Part shown: piece after piece, positions 1 to 8,614 of the stretch | Numbering within the stretch: position 1 is the first letter of the stretch | Layout of the letters: every line of letters begins with the position of its first letter | Origin: Alkalihalobacillus trypoxylicola | Lineage (GTDB): Bacteria > Bacillota > Bacilli > Bacillales > Bacillaceae_D | Length of the DNA: 64,000 bases | Direction: 5' to 3' | NCBI RefSeq assembly: GCF_001590785.1 | Contig: NZ_LTAO01000037.1 | Span: 128,920-192,919, forward strand | The notes under the pieces: model-generated | Told to the model about the DNA's origin: nothing | The model's database searches: none | The model's input: the letters and a program-made list of their open reading frames with translations, nothing else | Made by a program: the position numbers and the translations under genes

Positions 1-532
1 CATTTGTATCCTTAAGCTCTGAATGTAACCCTTCTGTCATTAACTTTACCGCTGCCTTAGAAGCTCCATAAATCGACTGACCTGGAACAGGCAAAAAGCC
101 TCCCATACTCGCAATATTCGTAATATGAGCAGTCGGCCTTTTTAATAAATAAGGTAAAAAAGTTTTGACCATATACAGAGTTCCGTAAAAATTAACATCC
201 ATCACTGTTTTTATTTTTTCATAATCTAAATCCTTAACGTGTACAAAGGGCTGGATAATTCCAGCATTATTAATAATAGCATCGATGTTTCCATGATGAG
301 AGATAATTTGCTCTGGCAAGGACTCTACTATCTCTCTCTCTGTAATGTTGACAACATGGATAGAAACGCTTTCTTTTCTTTCACCTGCTAATTCCAACGT
401 TGCTTCTAATCCTTGTTTGTTCAAATCAATTGCTGCTACTCGAGCTCCCTTTGATAGTAAATTAAGCACTAACTCTCTACCTATCCCACTTCCTCCACCC
501 GTTACTGCAAAAACCTTACCTTTTATTTCCAC
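1..532 (-). CDS. SDR family oxidoreductase, C-terminus cut by window edge
   Basis: This is a short-chain dehydrogenase/reductase that would use NAD(P)(H) to oxidise or reduce an unidentified alcohol or carbonyl. About 177 residues are visible. They show the cofactor motif TGGGSGIG (about residue 11), NNAG (about 87), and the catalytic Ser, Tyr and Lys in NIASMGG and YGASK. Only the C-terminal substrate-binding part is missing. The start is a GTG at 532 preceded by GGGAGG with a spacer of about 9; the in-line ATG just upstream is followed at once by a stop. The gene is divergent from a TetR regulator at 702, which suggests local control. The substrate cannot be told from what is visible. Confidence 0.9.
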   Translation of the reverse strand, partial: MEIKGKVFAVTGGGSGIGRELVLNLLSKGARVAAIDLNKQGLEATLELAGERKESVSIHVVNITEREIVESLPEQIISHHGNIDAIINNAGIIQPFVHVKDLDYEKIKTVMDVNFYGTLYMVKTFLPYLLKRPTAHITNIASMGGFLPVPGQSIYGASKAAVKLMTEGLHSELKDTN

Positions 533-563
533 TTACATCAACCTCCCTTTAGTCAAAAGAAAT

Positions 564-685
564 AATGAACAAATGTTGTTTTTTTATATTCTTTCTACAG
601 TATAATAAGGAAAAAAGACTACTTCAATCAGCAAAGAATGCTTGCTTTGTACCTTATTAAACAAACCACTTTCCATTTGTTCATT
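564..685. promoter_or_regulatory. Paired inverted 12-bp sites between SDR and TetR genes
   Basis: AATGAACAAATG at 564-575 recurs as its exact reverse complement at 674-685. One copy lies just upstream of the SDR ribosome binding site and the other just upstream of the TetR-gene ribosome binding site. Symmetric placement in a divergent promoter region next to a TetR gene suggests operators for autoregulation and SDR control. The repeat is seen directly; the role is inferred. Confidence 0.45.
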
Positions 686-701
686 AAAAAGGAGGAGTTC
701 G

Positions 702-1274
702 ATGTCTAATCGATCTAAAGATAGAAGAATAGTAAAATCTAAAAAGGCACTTAAGAGTGCACTGATATCTTTAATGAAAATAAAAGAATTTAAACAGATT
801 ACGATTACAGATATTGTCCAAAAAGCGGATCTAAATCGAGGCACCTTTTATAAGCACTTTCAATACAAAGAAGATATCCTTGATGAAGTGATGGATGATG
901 TCATAACTGACTTTATCGATTGTTACCGAGAACCCATAAAAAATAAGGAGACTTTCCAAATTTCAAAGCTAAATTCTAAAGCTATTTTTATTTTTGATCA
1001 TGTCCTAGAATATTCGAGCTTTTACTCACTTATCGTTCACTCCAATGCTTTAATTGGCTATCACCGTAAAATGTATACTATTTTTAAAGATTTAATATTA
1101 GAAGATTTCCTTGATGTGATTCCAACAACTGTTATCAACAAGGAATTGATTGCTAGCTATCACTCCTACGCTATTATTGGGATCATCATTGAATGGATTG
1201 AAAATGATTTTAATTATTCATCTACTTATATGGCCGAACAATTAGTTGAAATTGTGCAATTGAACCGGCAATAG
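702..1274 (+). CDS. TetR/AcrR family transcriptional regulator
   Basis: This is a 190-residue one-component repressor. The N-terminal helix-turn-helix spans roughly residues 10-57 and contains ITITDIVQKADLNRGTFYKHF, typical of TetR-family DNA-binding domains. The rest is a helical ligand-binding and dimerisation domain of the TetR_C_7/8 kind, with no recognisable ligand. The start at 702 was chosen because AGGAGG lies about 7 bases upstream; a longer in-frame start at 642 has no ribosome binding site and would add unrelated residues. The divergent SDR gene is the likely target, and the 12-bp inverted sites between them are candidate operators. Confidence 0.9.
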   Translation: MSNRSKDRRIVKSKKALKSALISLMKIKEFKQITITDIVQKADLNRGTFYKHFQYKEDILDEVMDDVITDFIDCYREPIKNKETFQISKLNSKAIFIFDHVLEYSSFYSLIVHSNALIGYHRKMYTIFKDLILEDFLDVIPTTVINKELIASYHSYAIIGIIIEWIENDFNYSSTYMAEQLVEIVQLNRQ

Positions 1275-1385
1275 GGGCATAACTATATTTCTCTTATAGG
1301 TGAGTAAAAGTCTAATCATTAGCACAAAGCTCTCCATCAACATATTCTAGTCGTCCGTATAACATCAATTTATCAAAATAAAAAA

Positions 1386-1422
1386 CCTATCGACTCTCTC
1401 GCTTACGAGATTTGTCGACAGG
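1386..1422 (-). terminator. Rho-independent terminator of aldehyde dehydrogenase gene
   Basis: Read on the minus strand, CCTGTCGACAAATCTCG pairs with CGAGAGAGTCGATAGG across a short TAAG loop, followed by a T-rich run (TTTTTTATTTT, about 1375-1385). It ends the operon whose last gene stops at 1469. GCGGAAGCGCCTGTCG, directly 5' of the stem, resembles a hairpin-associated motif I recall from other bacilli; that is memory, not a search. Confidence 0.8.
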
Positions 1423-1468
1423 CGCTTCCGCTTTTAGAGATAACGATACTCTCTACCTCATACGAAAT

Positions 1469-2830
1469 TTATTTTATAATCTTTCTAAATAATGAGGTCG
1501 TTAATTTATTTTGTTTATAACGTACTCCTATATCAAAACTTGTTGTTTGATTCAAGATACTCTTTCTGTGTGAAAATGTATTAAAGCTTTCAAACCCATG
1601 ATAAGCTCCCATTCCGCTTGCCCCAATGCCACCAAAAGGTAAGTGAGGAGTTGCTAAATGCATAATCGTATCATTTACACAGCCTCCACCAAAGGAAAGA
1701 TGATTCATAAACAATTCTTCTACCTTTTTATCTTCTGTAAATAAATAAAGAGCTAATGGATTAGGGTGTTCTCTAACCATGTCTAATACCTCAGTGTTTT
1801 CTTTATAGCTAAAAATAGGTAGTATAGGTCCAAAGATTTCATCTTCCATAATGGAGGAGTTTATTGAGACGTTATCTAGAATAGTAGGCTCTATTTGAAG
1901 AGAGCTTTCATTTATTCCACCTCCGATTAGCACATCACCTTCTGATAAAAAGCTAACTAGCCTTTCAAAGTGTTTCTCACTTACAATCCTTACATATTTC
2001 CCTTTATTTACTTTATCTTTCATGAACTGCTTGATTTCCTTTTTTAGATAGTGAATTAATTCATCCTTTACCGTTTCATGGACTAGTAAATAGTCAGGTG
2101 CTACACACGTTTGCCCTGCATTTAAAAATTTACCGAATACGATTCTTTTAGCAGCAAGCTTTAGCTTCGCTTTTTTATCAACAATTAACGGACTTTTTCC
2201 ACCTAGCTCTAAGGTTAAAGGAATTAAATGTTTGGAAGCAGCTTCCATTACCTTTTTTCCAACAGCTACACTACCTGTAAAGAAAATATAATCAAAATGC
2301 TCACTTAACAAAGCCTGACTTACTTCCTTTTCACCCTCTACTACAGCAATATATTCTTCTGGAAAAGTAGACTTTATTATATTGGCTATTGCTCTCGATG
2401 TATTAGGTGTCCATTCAGATGGCTTAATTACTGCACAATTCCCAGCTGCCATTGCCCCTACAAGAGGTGAAAAAGCTAATTGGGCTGGATAATTCCATGG
2501 TGCAATGATGAGGGCTACTCCATAAGGCTCATATTGTATATATCCCTGTGAGCCTATATGTGTCGCGACCGTTTTAACCTTCTCTGGCTTGGACCATTTA
2601 GGAAGATGTTCAATCATATAATTAATTTCCTGATAAACCATTGCCAATTCTGTCATAAAAGCCTCAGGCTTCGATTTGTGCAAATCTTTAAAAAGCGCAT
2701 CAAATAATAAATCTTCATTTTCTTCAATCGCAACTTTTAACTTTTTAAGCTGTTCAATTCTAAACGATACATCTAATGTTTTTCCTTCGTAAAAATAACG
2801 CTTCTGCGAATTTCTTAATTGTGTAAACAA
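1469..2830 (-). CDS. Aldehyde dehydrogenase (NAD(P)+)
   Basis: A 453-residue aldehyde dehydrogenase that oxidises an aldehyde to the acid through a cysteine thiohemiacetal. The catalytic Cys is about residue 242 in NAGQTCVAPDY and the general base Glu about 209 in ELGGKSP. The oxyanion Asn is in PWN (about 111-113) and the cofactor motif FTGS is about 184-187. Length and C-terminal basic tail match the short class 3-like ALDHs of bacilli (AldX/YwdH type), which take medium- or long-chain aldehydes. It starts 25 bp after the RNase H-like gene, so both are probably one transcript ending at the 1386-1422 terminator. The substrate is inferred from family only. Confidence 0.93.
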   Translation of the reverse strand: MFTQLRNSQKRYFYEGKTLDVSFRIEQLKKLKVAIEENEDLLFDALFKDLHKSKPEAFMTELAMVYQEINYMIEHLPKWSKPEKVKTVATHIGSQGYIQYEPYGVALIIAPWNYPAQLAFSPLVGAMAAGNCAVIKPSEWTPNTSRAIANIIKSTFPEEYIAVVEGEKEVSQALLSEHFDYIFFTGSVAVGKKVMEAASKHLIPLTLELGGKSPLIVDKKAKLKLAAKRIVFGKFLNAGQTCVAPDYLLVHETVKDELIHYLKKEIKQFMKDKVNKGKYVRIVSEKHFERLVSFLSEGDVLIGGGINESSLQIEPTILDNVSINSSIMEDEIFGPILPIFSYKENTEVLDMVREHPNPLALYLFTEDKKVEELFMNHLSFGGGCVNDTIMHLATPHLPFGGIGASGMGAYHGFESFNTFSHRKSILNQTTSFDIGVRYKQNKLTTSLFRKIIK

Positions 2831-2855
2831 CCGCTTACCTCCTCTTTGATAAACA

Positions 2856-3491
2856 TTATTTTCTTCCGTAATCTGCTTTAATTTCTCCCCATTTTTCAGT
2901 TTGCCACTTAATAATTTTATTTGAATAAGAGTTCTCTTTTAGCCAGTTCTCCGCTCTTTCCACTAGACTCCAAATATACTGAGTTTCTTCATTTTTTACC
3001 AAGGTTGCATTTGCCCTTTTTTGCTTGACCCACTTTATTCCTGTTATAGAATCTGAATAAATCGGTTGATTACTCCCTATTTTTTGTAAATAAGCTAAAC
3101 CATGGACAATCGCTAGAAATTCCCCCATGTTATTGGTTCCTATAGGAATTTCATCATGACTAAACAGAATCTCTCCTGTTTTTGTATTCACACCCTTATA
3201 TTCGATAATACCAGGGTTTCCACGCGATCCAACATCAACTGAAATGCTATCCCAAATAATTTCCTCTGAATCTAATGAGAAATTGGATAAATCTGCTTTT
3301 TTAGCTGATTTCTTTTTTAATTTGAAATTGCCATCAAAAGCCGCCTTCGCTTCTTCTATGCTTGGAAAAGATTTAAACCTAGCCCCTTGATATCCTTTTA
3401 CTTGCTCTTCACACTCTTTCCATGTGGTAAAAATTCCTTTTTTTCTTCCTTCCCAAACAACATAAAACTTCTTTTTGCTCAAAAAAGACAC
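2856..3491 (-). CDS. Viroplasmin/hybrid-binding domain RNase H1
   Basis: Predicted to cleave the RNA strand of RNA-DNA hybrids. Residues about 8-52 are a viroplasmin-like hybrid-binding domain (FYVVWEGRKKGIFTTW, then YQGARFKSF). A linker rich in Lys and Ser leads to the RNase H fold from about 83. All four metal-binding acids can be placed: Asp86 in SVDVGSRGNPG, Glu124 in MGEFLAI, Asp147 in YSDS and Asp207 near the C-terminus. So the enzyme looks intact. It is first in a probable two-gene operon with the aldehyde dehydrogenase, with no obvious functional link. Confidence 0.9.
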   Translation of the reverse strand: MSFLSKKKFYVVWEGRKKGIFTTWKECEEQVKGYQGARFKSFPSIEEAKAAFDGNFKLKKKSAKKADLSNFSLDSEEIIWDSISVDVGSRGNPGIIEYKGVNTKTGEILFSHDEIPIGTNNMGEFLAIVHGLAYLQKIGSNQPIYSDSITGIKWVKQKRANATLVKNEETQYIWSLVERAENWLKENSYSNKIIKWQTEKWGEIKADYGRK

Positions 3492-3654
3492 CTACTTTAT
3501 ATAATTTGCTTCTAATCAAATAGTAACAATGACTGTGACAATTCACAAATTCTAGGATTATATTCTTTAAGAAAACATTTTATACAGCACTCTTATTATT
3601 ACGTTTAAGTTTCTTTTTTTTGATTAAAATAATTAATAAAAAGGAGGTTTGAAC

Positions 3655-3906
3655 ATGCTTATTGATATTGACGAAATTCGTACAGTTAAAGAGGCTGGAG
3701 ATTTGATCGCAACAGTTGATGAAAAGCTCTACGCCTTAGTAGAGGATAAAGGTGATAAATATCCCTTTCATCTCGTATGCCTTCAAACTTTTTCAGTCAT
3801 ACAGAGCTATGATTCTTTACCCTCAAATACTGAAATCGAAGAAGATGTAGGAGTCGAAATTCATGATGTTTATGATCATGAACGAGCTTCAATAAAGATA
3901 AAATAA
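3655..3906 (+). CDS. Small acidic hypothetical protein
   Basis: This 83-residue protein was not recognised. It is soluble, acidic and lacks a signal or membrane segment; it starts MLIDIDEIRTVKEAGDL and has an Asp/Glu-rich end. The start at 3655 follows AAGGAGG with a 7-base spacer, one of the best ribosome binding sites here, so the gene is very probably real; an upstream in-frame TTG at 3649 sits too close to that site. It is convergent with the deacetylase gene, with only one base between the stops. Confidence 0.75.
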   Translation: MLIDIDEIRTVKEAGDLIATVDEKLYALVEDKGDKYPFHLVCLQTFSVIQSYDSLPSNTEIEEDVGVEIHDVYDHERASIKIK

Positions 3907-3907
3907 A

Positions 3908-4867
3908 CTATTGTAGTGGATATTCAGATAATTGAACAAATTCAAATCCAAGCTCTTTTAGTTGAGGAATAGCTGCCTTGACTCCTTCAAAGGTCTCTGA
4001 GTTCGGCTGATTCATATGTAACAATGCAATATCACCAGCCTCGGCCTCTAACAAAGACTTTTCTACTTGTGCGGAGGAAAATGTTGCACCTGCATCTCCT
4101 AAAATAGAATAATTGACCACTTCTAATCCTAGCTCTTCTACAATTTGCACGGCAACCTCATCATAAAATGCTGTTCCCGCTCTAAAATAAGCAGGAGGTT
4201 CTCCCGTTAGCTCTGTAATAGCCATTTGATTATGAAGTACTTCCTCTATAATTCCCTCAACACTTTCTGTTCCTTTAATACCCCAAGCTTCTTTTCCCTC
4301 TATTGATAAAGGTAAATGATCCGTTCCATGGTTTTGAATTTCAAAAAGAGGGTCCTTAACAAGCTCTAAAAAAATTTCTTTGTTAGCAGAAATCCAACGT
4401 TCATTGATAAATAAAGTAGCAGCAATGTTTTCCTCACGAAGAAAATCAATTAATTCTCCATCATATAAATGACCATGAGAACCTCCACATGCATCAAAAG
4501 TTAAAGCGATAACTTGGTCGTTTGTTTGAAGTTTGGTTTTCACTCCTGTAACAAACTCTCCCCATTGCTCGGCCTTCACATCTGAATAACGCTCAATATC
4601 AAAGTTTTCCTTTAGATTTTTTAACTCGTTAAGCATTGTATCTATATCACTTTCGGCATTTTCTTTTTGTTGTTGCTCTTCGTCGTTCACACTTTTTTCC
4701 GTTTCATTTCTATCATGATTTTCTTCTAGTTTATTTTTTATGTTTTCTTCTATCATACTTTCTTCTGCCACCTCTTTATCAACACTACTCGAGAAGAATA
4801 TGAATAATACGATACCTATACTAATGACGATGAGGCTATAAATCATCAAATGAATCCATAATTTCAT
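3908..4867 (-). CDS. Membrane-anchored polysaccharide deacetylase (NodB domain)
   Basis: A 319-residue CE4-family deacetylase expected to remove N- or O-acetyl groups from a cell-wall or surface glycan outside the membrane. Residues about 8-27 form one membrane anchor, and residues 30-100 a charged Glu/Lys-rich linker. The NodB domain follows with TFDACGG (catalytic Asp about 125), the metal His pair in NHGTDH (about 180 and 184), the Arg motif YFRAGTAF (about 228-234) and the distal His in LLHMNQ (about 284). TFDACGG replaces the commoner TFDDG but occurs in a known subgroup. No operon partner is visible. The exact glycan is unknown. Confidence 0.9.
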   Translation of the reverse strand: MKLWIHLMIYSLIVISIGIVLFIFFSSSVDKEVAEESMIEENIKNKLEENHDRNETEKSVNDEEQQQKENAESDIDTMLNELKNLKENFDIERYSDVKAEQWGEFVTGVKTKLQTNDQVIALTFDACGGSHGHLYDGELIDFLREENIAATLFINERWISANKEIFLELVKDPLFEIQNHGTDHLPLSIEGKEAWGIKGTESVEGIIEEVLHNQMAITELTGEPPAYFRAGTAFYDEVAVQIVEELGLEVVNYSILGDAGATFSSAQVEKSLLEAEAGDIALLHMNQPNSETFEGVKAAIPQLKELGFEFVQLSEYPLQ

Positions 4868-4898
4868 TAACTAGTACTCCTTCTAGATAAATAGGACA

Positions 4899-4933
4899 AA
4901 ACCCTAAGCACCAACATTTTGGGACTTAGGGTT
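4899..4933 (-). terminator. Hairpin terminator after small hypothetical gene
   Basis: On the minus strand AACCCTAAG and CTTAGGGTT form a 9-bp stem followed by a short T stretch (TTTTGTCC). It lies six bases past the stop of the 4939-5280 gene. The T tract is weak. Confidence 0.6.
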
Positions 4934-4938
4934 CCTCT

Positions 4939-5280
4939 CTACTCTTTATTCGATGAATGACCGGTTTCTAAACCTTCTTGCTGTTCTTCATACCAGTTAT
5001 CAAGAACCTTAGCATCCATCACCTTTTTTTCTATATACTTTATTTGTGTCTCTGTGAAAAGGCCATGCCAATCTAATTTTAAATCTGAAACAGTTTGAAC
5101 AATGGTTAACAACTCTTGCCAAGCAACGTATCTTTTATACCAAAAAAACTGAGGCTGTTCAGTCATATAAGGATATAAATCATCGAATTCCGTATGCTTA
5201 CAATCAATTGTCCGTTCAAATTGTAACTTTGCCGCAGCCAATCTTTCTTCAAAGTAAGCTTGCCACTGGTTGTTCTCCAT
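4939..5280 (-). CDS. Hypothetical protein, 113 residues
   Basis: Not recognised. The product is soluble, helical and rich in aromatic residues (WQAYFEERLAAAKLQFER, then PQFFWYKRYVAWQELL) with an acidic, disordered-looking tail. GGAGGGA with a 7-base gap before the ATG at 5280 supports the start, and a hairpin terminator follows the stop, so it looks like a complete single-gene unit. No catalytic motif is visible. The next 285 bases upstream (5281-5565) hold nothing else I can identify. Confidence 0.65.
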   Translation of the reverse strand: MENNQWQAYFEERLAAAKLQFERTIDCKHTEFDDLYPYMTEQPQFFWYKRYVAWQELLTIVQTVSDLKLDWHGLFTETQIKYIEKKVMDAKVLDNWYEEQQEGLETGHSSNKE

Positions 5281-5565
5281 ATCCGTCCCTCCTGCTATGC
5301 TAATAAAGCACCACTTAGTTGTAACTTGCTTTTATTTTACCATGTTATCAAAACATTCTAAATAGAATTTCTTGATCAATTTTTGACAATATTTAAAGAA
5401 CAAAGTTCCCTAAGGGAATGAATTTAATGAGGTATAGTTTTGGAAGCCAGTACTAATGTAAGACAATTATCATTGAAGAAAACAAATCATTGAAGCTCAA
5501 ATGAGAGTAGAACTTGATTAAAAAATACTAAATAAATAACGTTATATTTTATACCTATAGAATAT

Positions 5566-6288
5566 TTAAGATTGCAACACCTGATTCCAATGTTTTATAA
5601 AATCATGAATATTACTATAAGTATCGATTTCATGGTCTGTTATTTTAGAACTATTAATGTCAATCCATATTGGTTTAATACCTACTTTTTTAGCTCCAAT
5701 TACATCATTATCCCATGAATCTCCGACATAAATAACTTCACGTGGTTCTAATTTAAAGTCATTTAGGACGGTTAAAAATGCTTTTTCGTTTGGTTTATCA
5801 TATCCGATTTTTTCAGATACAAATATATGACTTTCTGGTATTATGGTATCTAATTCCAAGTTATTTATTTTAATAGATTGTTCTTTAACCTTACCATTAG
5901 TAAGAATTCCTATCTTGTAGTGATTACTTAGCTCTTTTAGAAATCGATTAACTGTTTCATCAGGTTTAATTAAATCAAGTACTTTGGAAATGAATGCTTG
6001 AAAATATTCATCTGATTCTCCAACATTCGCCTTTTTACCAAAGAATTGTAGAGTCTTAATAAACCTTAATCTTCTTACAGCATCTAAATCTATTTCTCCT
6101 TTATGGTGTAATTCCCAATAATATTTATCATTCTTTTTATATTCTACAATAAAATCTTCAAATTGAATTCCATCGGTCAATTTAGATGCTTTGAAAGTAT
6201 GATATGTACCTATGTCCCACTTCTCATTAAAATTATATAGTGTATTATCTAAATCAAATAAGATTAATTTTATATCACTATTAAACAT
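5566..6288 (-). CDS. HAD-superfamily phosphatase (HAD-IA)
   Basis: A 240-residue hydrolase of phosphate monoesters. The four HAD motifs are present: DLDNTL near the N-terminus (nucleophile and acid Asp), LTNGK, Lys in GYDKPNEKAF, and GDSWDNDV for magnesium. A helical cap between motifs 1 and 2 places it with YjjG/YfnB-like or haloacid-dehalogenase-like enzymes; the substrate is unknown. The start at 6288 is preferred because GGAGG lies 5 bases upstream; the in-frame ATG at 6300 would place that ribosome binding site inside the gene and has none of its own. Confidence 0.87.
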   Translation of the reverse strand: MFNSDIKLILFDLDNTLYNFNEKWDIGTYHTFKASKLTDGIQFEDFIVEYKKNDKYYWELHHKGEIDLDAVRRLRFIKTLQFFGKKANVGESDEYFQAFISKVLDLIKPDETVNRFLKELSNHYKIGILTNGKVKEQSIKINNLELDTIIPESHIFVSEKIGYDKPNEKAFLTVLNDFKLEPREVIYVGDSWDNDVIGAKKVGIKPIWIDINSSKITDHEIDTYSNIHDFIKHWNQVLQS

Positions 6289-6323
6289 ATATTCCTCCAT
6301 ACTTTAGGAAGTTTTTTTTATCT

Positions 6324-6434
6324 TTATTCACTTACATTAGATTTTTTTTCTTCTAATTTTAACCATAGCACTGCACCAACCATAATGATTAAGCCCGTTG
6401 TAAATTTAAGAATCTTAAACTTATAATTGCACAT
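6324..6434 (-). pseudogene. Possible C-terminal remnant of a membrane protein
   Basis: A 36-codon frame just upstream of the HAD gene encodes one hydrophobic helix (FTTGLIIMVGAVLWLKL) ended by a charged EEKKS tail and a stop. It looks like the last helix of a multi-helix transporter (DMT/EamA style) rather than an independent gene: there is no ribosome binding site before its ATG, and an in-frame stop lies shortly upstream. A genuine single-span micro-protein is the alternative. The rest of 6435-6667 is AT-rich and held nothing I could support. Confidence 0.3.
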
Positions 6435-6667
6435 GCAAAAAAAGGAGTCAATCTATTTTTTCAAAATTTTGGAAATTATAATCCCCATATAATAAATATT
6501 TTTATAAAATGATAAATAATCTTAATATATACAATTCATTGTAAATATTAGGATTATTTACTTTGTTTTATAAGGATAATAAAAAAACTAACTAATTGAG
6601 GATTCAGATGTGGGATAAGAATTTTTTATTGAAAATATTTAATTTATATAAGACACCCTGGTTATAT

Positions 6668-7084
6668 TTACGAAAGAAATCGACGTTTTTCTTCTTTTGT
6701 TGGTAATCGACACGATGATTTTTGTCCAAATAATTTATACCTTCTTTTAGCAAAAACTCTATAGAAAAAATTCCGTATAGGACGGGGAAATATGATGATG
6801 AACCTAAAGTAGCTCCAAGGTTTTGAGAGCTTCTCTGCAATTTTAATGATACTATCAGAAAACAGGTATACCTGATGATTTTCTATTACAACAACCGTAT
6901 CCAATTCTTTATTGATTTGATACTTTTCTAAAAGCTGTTGTCCTTTTTCTGATTGAAGGGATGCAAAATAATAAAATTCATCTGTATCTTTTTTGAGGAT
7001 AAAATCTACAAATGTATTACACACGTTACAGACTCCATCAAATAAAATAATGCCGCCCGCTTCTTTTTCCTTCAACTTTCTCAT
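6668..7084 (-). CDS. DCC-family thiol-disulfide oxidoreductase (DUF393, YuxK-like)
   Basis: A 138-residue protein with the defining DCC motif near the N-terminus: FDGVCNVCN, with Asp about 16 and Cys about 19 and 22. That makes a CxxC pair in a thioredoxin-like fold. The family is predicted to be redox-active; reaction partners are not established. Length matches the usual approximately 130-140 residues. The C-terminus is basic (AKRRYKLFGQKSSCRL). AGGAGAGG lies just before the ATG. It stands alone. Confidence 0.88.
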   Translation of the reverse strand: MRKLKEKEAGGIILFDGVCNVCNTFVDFILKKDTDEFYYFASLQSEKGQQLLEKYQINKELDTVVVIENHQVYLFSDSIIKIAEKLSKPWSYFRFIIIFPRPIRNFFYRVFAKRRYKLFGQKSSCRLPTKEEKRRFLS

Positions 7085-7198
7085 CCTCTCCTGCCAATTC
7101 CTACTCTATTCGTTTATTATAACAAAAAAGCACTTTCACTCACATCATAATGTAGGATTAGTTAATACATACATCTAAAAATAAATTTTAAAATAAAT

Positions 7199-7223
7199 GT
7201 TTTAATAATTGAGGAGCGGGTAT
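7199..7223 (+). promoter_or_regulatory. Sigma-B-like promoter before small RNA candidate
   Basis: GTTTTA (7199-7204), a 13-base spacer, and GGGTAT (7218-7223) match the general-stress sigma-B consensus (GTTTAA, N12-15, GGGWAW) at 11 of 12 positions. It points at a transcript that ends about 90 bases later at a strong terminator. Confidence 0.6.
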
Positions 7224-7229
7224 ATTTAT

Positions 7230-7317
7230 AATGAACGAGTGAAGATAAATGCATCTTTATTCCTCACCCCCTTTAGTTTGAACTTCATTTGCCTAGGCGA
7301 ATGGAGTTCCTTTTTTT
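7230..7317 (+). ncRNA. Candidate sigma-B-dependent small RNA
   Basis: Between the sigma-B-like promoter and a textbook terminator (stem arms 7280-7290 and 7299-7309 around CCTAGG, then seven T) lie about 88 bases with no convincing reading frame. The first ATG gives three codons, and a 28-codon GTG frame has no ribosome binding site and runs into the terminator. A second small hairpin AAGAT/ATCTT forms around 7243-7257. The terminator stem arms are GAACTTCATTTGCC and GGCGAATGGAGTTC. The next gene, mreBH, starts about 255 bases downstream, so this is not simply its leader. The boundaries are estimates. Confidence 0.45.
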
Positions 7318-7572
7318 GTTCTTGAATAATCCTATTCTTGACTCCTTAAAATACCTTCTAACCTTCACTTCACTCATAAAGGCCTAAACCCTTTATCTTA
7401 GTTACGATAATCTTACCATTACTTTCCTCTAATACAGCAAAATAATAAAGAATATCCCAACTTCCTCACATATTCTTACATACAAGATAAGAGTTACGAC
7501 TCTATGATTGTGACATTATGCTTGGTAAAATGACATCTCAGAAAATACTTTTTATGAAAAGTTGGTGTAAAC

Positions 7573-8580
7573 ATGTTATCTACTGCAGAAATCGGAATTG
7601 ACCTTGGAACTGCAAATTTATTAGTGTATACAAAAGATAAAGGGATTGTTTTAAATGAGCCTTCTGTGGTGGCTTTAAACACAGAAACAAAAGCAGTATT
7701 AGCGGTGGGGACCGAAGCTAAAAATATGGTAGGAAAAACCCCTGCTAATATTATTGCGGTACGCCCTTTAAGAGATGGTGTAATCGCGGACTTTGATGTA
7801 ACAACCGATATGCTAAAAGCCGTGATGAAAAAAGCCAGTAAAAAAATAGGGTTATCTTTGCGAAAACCTAATGTTGTAGTCTGTGCACCAAGCGGTTCAA
7901 CCTCTGTTGAACGACGTGCCATTTTAGATGCTGTTAGAAGTTGCGGAGCTAAAAATGTTCATATTATAGAAGAACCCGTTGCTGCTGCCATTGGTTCAGA
8001 TTTACCTGTTAGTGAGCCGATCGCAAATGTGGTTGTAGACATTGGTGGTGGAACTACAGAGGTTGCGATTATTTCTTTTGGCGGAGTCGTTTCCTGTAAT
8101 TCAGTTCGAATTGGTGGAGACAAATTAGATGACGCCATTATTCAATATGTACGTAAAAAATACAATATACTTATCGGTGAACGAACGGCTGAACTAGTCA
8201 AGATGGAAATAGGCTATACACCTGTAGAGCATGAAGAAATGACCATGGAGGTAAGAGGAAGGGACCTCGTCAATGGCTTACCTAAAACGATCGAGCTTTC
8301 TTCTCTAGAAATTCAGAGTGCTCTTACAGAGGCTATGCTCCAACTATTAGAAGCCATTCGAGCAACATTAGAGAATTGTCCACCTGAGCTTAGTGGTGAT
8401 ATTGTTGACCGAGGTGTAATGGTAACAGGAGGGGGCGCTTTAATAAACGGAATGCAAGATTGGTTATCCCAAGAAATTTCCGTCCCTGTTCATATTGCTC
8501 CAAGTCCACTTGAATCAGTCGCTATTGGAACTGGTCGTTCATTAAAATTTATTGACAAACTACAAAAAGCAACTCTATAA
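7573..8580 (+). CDS. mreBH: Rod-shape actin homologue MreBH
   Basis: A 335-residue bacterial actin that polymerises on the inner membrane face and guides cell-wall synthesis and lytic enzymes along the cell cylinder. The ATPase phosphate loops are at the N-terminus ([13 protein letters not shown]) and mid-protein ([13 protein letters not shown]). Sequence across the whole length resembles the Bacillus subtilis MreBH paralogue more than MreB or Mbl, judged from memory ([38 protein letters not shown]). The gene is monocistronic, as mreBH usually is, outside the mreBCD locus. In B. subtilis MreBH works with the endopeptidase LytE. The Shine-Dalgarno is weak. Confidence 0.92.
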   Translation: MLSTAEIGIDLGTANLLVYTKDKGIVLNEPSVVALNTETKAVLAVGTEAKNMVGKTPANIIAVRPLRDGVIADFDVTTDMLKAVMKKASKKIGLSLRKPNVVVCAPSGSTSVERRAILDAVRSCGAKNVHIIEEPVAAAIGSDLPVSEPIANVVVDIGGGTTEVAIISFGGVVSCNSVRIGGDKLDDAIIQYVRKKYNILIGERTAELVKMEIGYTPVEHEEMTMEVRGRDLVNGLPKTIELSSLEIQSALTEAMLQLLEAIRATLENCPPELSGDIVDRGVMVTGGGALINGMQDWLSQEISVPVHIAPSPLESVAIGTGRSLKFIDKLQKATL

Positions 8581-8582
8581 AA

Positions 8583-8606
8583 AAAGAGCCGTAATTGCGG
8601 CTCTTT
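8583..8606. terminator. Bidirectional terminator between mreBH and tcyP
   Basis: AAAGAGCCG and CGGCTCTTT form a 9-bp stem with flanking A and T runs on both sides, so it can stop transcription from both convergent genes. It starts two bases after the mreBH stop and ends eight bases before the tcyP stop. Confidence 0.9.
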
Positions 8607-8614
8607 TTTATTAG

